Shown one piece after another: positions 5,575-7,088 of a stretch of 7,088 nt of DNA (positions are counted from its first letter, which is position 1; every line of letters begins with the position of its first letter). The notes beneath the pieces were generated by a model. It searched no databases. It was not told the DNA's origin and saw nothing but the letters and a program-made list of their open reading frames with translations. The position numbers and the translations under genes are program-made. Origin of the DNA: Sporichthyaceae bacterium (GTDB taxonomy: Bacteria; Actinomycetota; Actinomycetes; JACCYY01); the NCBI GenBank assembly GCA_013696235.1, contig JACCYY010000181.1:1-7088 (forward strand), given 5' to 3'.

Positions 5575-7041
5575 TCACGAGTTGCGAGCGCCGGGGCGCT
5601 GGCCGTAGACGGAGCGCCCGTCGTCGGCCACGTCCTTGGACAGCCGACGGGTGAGGTGCAGTCCCTCGAGCACCATCTCGATGCCCGACGCGGCCTGCCC
5701 GCTCGTGGGCGCGTCACCGAGCCCCAGCCGTTCGAGCACCTTGGCCAGCCCCGGCAGCGGGCCGATCTGCTCGAGCAGCTCGGCGGCGGACACCTGCTCA
5801 CCGGTCTCGACCGTGCCACCGTCGGCGACCAGGTCGGTGAAGCTGGACAGGTCCAGCCCGGACAGCCGGGCCCGGAACGTCTCGGCAGCTGCCGAGCGCA
5901 GCAGGTGGGCGAGCACCTCGATCTCGCGTCCTTCCTCCCCGCTCTCGAACTCGACCTTGCCCCGGAGCGTGCTGGTCACCGACGCTGTGTCACCCACCCG
6001 GGCCACCGGGTCGGCCTCGCCGAGCAGTGCGCCGCGGCGCAGCGCGGCGGCCGCGACGGTCTCCGCGGCGGCGATCGAGAACCGGGCCGAGATCCCCGGC
6101 CGAGGGTCGATCGACGGCGACTCCCGCACCTGACGGGTGAACCGCGCCAGCACTTCGAGGACGTGCTCCGGCACCTCCGCGACGAGGTCGGCCTCCTGGC
6201 GGATCAGGTCCAGCTCCAGATCGAGCTCGATCGGGTAGTGCGTCCGTACCTCGGCGCCGAACCGGTCCTTGAGCGGGCTGATGATCCGCCCGCGGTTCGT
6301 GTAGTCCTCCGGGTTGGCGCTGGCCACGAGCAGCAGGTCCAGCGGAAGCCGGAGCTGGTAGCCGCGGACCTGCAGGTCGCGTTCCTCGAGCACGTTCAGC
6401 AGGGACACCTGGATCCGCTCGGCCAGGTCGGGCAGCTCGCTGATCGCGAAGATCCCCCGGTTGGTCCGCGGGACCAGCCCGAAGTGGATCGTGTCGGGAT
6501 CACCGAGCCGCCGACCCTCGGCGATGCGGATCGGGTCGACGTCACCGATGAGGTCACCGACGCTGGTGTCCGGGGTGGCCAGCTTCTCGCCGTACCGGTC
6601 GTCCCGGTGGCGCCACCCGACCGGCAGGCCGTCGCCGACCTCGGCGACCAACCGCCGCGAGGCCGGGGTGAGCGGCGCGTACGGATGCTCATTGAGCTCG
6701 CTCCCGACGATCATCGGCGTCCACTCGTCGAGCAGCTGCACCAGTGACCGGATCAGTCGGGTCTTGCCCTGGCCGCGCTCGCCGAGCAGCACCATGTCGT
6801 GGCCGGCCAGGATCGCGCGCTCCACCTCGGGCAGCACGGTGTCGTCGTAGCCGACGATGCCGGGGAATCGCTCGGCCCCGTCCCGCATGCGGGCAAGGAG
6901 GTTGCGGCGAAGCTCCTCCTTGACGGTCTCGTGGACGTGCCCGGTGTCGCGCAAGGCGCCGAGGGTCCGCGGCAGGTCCTCGGGTGGGACCGGCGGCACG
7001 GGGAGGGCAGCCGAACGGGTGGTCGAGGGTTGATCGGTCAC
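5575..7041 (-). CDS. Mg-chelatase (ChlI/BchI)/MoxR-like AAA+ ATPase (Rv0958-like)
   Basis: A 488-aa AAA+ ATPase that probably remodels or activates a client together with the downstream VWA protein. Walker A is G87-E-R-G-Q-G-K93-T94. The Walker B region is GIFAISELPDL (196-206), where the acidic pair usually seen as DE is S201-E202; the catalytic Glu is kept. Further motifs are sensor 1 at N243 (VASANPEDYTNRGR), a likely arginine finger at R260 (PLKDRFG) and a sensor-2-like R320 (GISARFS). The segment 200-270 (LAERIQVSLLNVLEERDLQVRGY onward) is typical of the chelatase-I-like branch annotated as magnesium chelatase in mycobacteria. No chelatase H subunit or pigment gene is nearby, so metal insertion into porphyrin is not supported. 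The GTG at 7041 is chosen because a TANNNT box lies 6 bases upstream and there is no Shine-Dalgarno. It is the first gene of a two-gene unit. Confidence 0.93.
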   Translation of the reverse strand: MTDQPSTTRSAALPVPPVPPEDLPRTLGALRDTGHVHETVKEELRRNLLARMRDGAERFPGIVGYDDTVLPEVERAILAGHDMVLLGERGQGKTRLIRSLVQLLDEWTPMIVGSELNEHPYAPLTPASRRLVAEVGDGLPVGWRHRDDRYGEKLATPDTSVGDLIGDVDPIRIAEGRRLGDPDTIHFGLVPRTNRGIFAISELPDLAERIQVSLLNVLEERDLQVRGYQLRLPLDLLLVASANPEDYTNRGRIISPLKDRFGAEVRTHYPIELDLELDLIRQEADLVAEVPEHVLEVLARFTRQVRESPSIDPRPGISARFSIAAAETVAAAALRRGALLGEADPVARVGDTASVTSTLRGKVEFESGEEGREIEVLAHLLRSAAAETFRARLSGLDLSSFTDLVADGGTVETGEQVSAAELLEQIGPLPGLAKVLERLGLGDAPTSGQAASGIEMVLEGLHLTRRLSKDVADDGRSVYGQRPGARNS

Positions 7042-7047
7042 CCGCTG

Positions 7048-7053
7048 ACCGTA
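7048..7053 (-). promoter_or_regulatory. Candidate -10 box of a leaderless promoter for the ATPase gene
   Basis: TACGGT reads toward the ATPase and is followed by six bases (CAGCGG) and the GTG at 7041, the geometry of a leaderless actinobacterial transcript. A CTCACC about 17 bases upstream is only a weak -35 match. No ribosome-binding site is visible before the GTG. Confidence 0.5.
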
Positions 7054-7088
7054 CGTCGAGGCGGGACGTGGTGAGGCCGGGTCGAACT

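Noticed and set aside
3779..5608. 609-codon open frame on the plus strand
   Set aside because: It lies antisense to the VWA gene, which has firm motifs. Its Arg/Gln/Leu-rich translation has no recognisable domain, and long antisense open frames are expected in very GC-rich coding DNA.
5257..6747. 496-codon plus-strand open frame over the ATPase and the spacer
   Set aside because: It is antisense to the ATPase with Walker A and B motifs, has a low-complexity Arg/Ala/Gly-rich translation, and its only odd segment is a translation of the palindromic repeat.
3458..7041. Reading the ATPase/VWA pair as an anti-phage or conflict system
   Set aside because: There is no effector, nuclease, transmembrane or toxin gene nearby, no mobile-element signs, and the pair resembles core genes of mycobacteria.

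Overview
The window is chromosomal DNA from a high-GC actinobacterium. GC is very high and third positions are strongly G/C-biased. GTG starts are common, two genes have leaderless-type starts, and the gene families (MecA_N-type penicillin-binding lipoprotein, DUF3224, group II truncated haemoglobin, an Rv0958/Rv0959-like ATPase/VWA pair) are typical of Actinobacteria. A Nocardioidaceae-like source is a guess. There is no sign of phage, transposase, CRISPR, tRNA or rRNA.

The right half (3458-7041, minus strand) is a two-gene unit. A Mg-chelatase/MoxR-like AAA+ ATPase (488 aa) is followed, after a 119-bp spacer, by a 665-aa protein with a C-terminal von Willebrand A domain carrying a complete metal-binding site. 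The spacer holds two GC-rich palindromes exactly 30 bp apart. A TANNNT box 6 nt before the GTG start suggests a leaderless transcript for the ATPase.

The centre (2346-3457) holds a minus-strand group II truncated haemoglobin with a good ribosome-binding site and a perfect 7-8-7 inverted repeat over its likely -10 box. The globin is convergent with a plus-strand DUF3224 protein, with only 6 bp between the two stops. The globin aligns with arginine where the family's near-invariant G8 tryptophan is expected.

The left part (55-2345, minus strand) is a two-gene unit. A small uncharacterised protein (124 aa, proline-rich linker and short basic/aromatic tail) overlaps by four bases (GTGA) the start of a penicillin-binding lipoprotein that keeps all three transpeptidase motifs. 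A possible next gene begins at position 46 and runs off the left edge.

No complete new system can be demonstrated. The best candidates for new biology are the ATPase/VWA pair of unknown substrate with its in-operon palindromes, the globin with its operator and altered distal site, and the small protein translationally coupled to a cell-wall transpeptidase.
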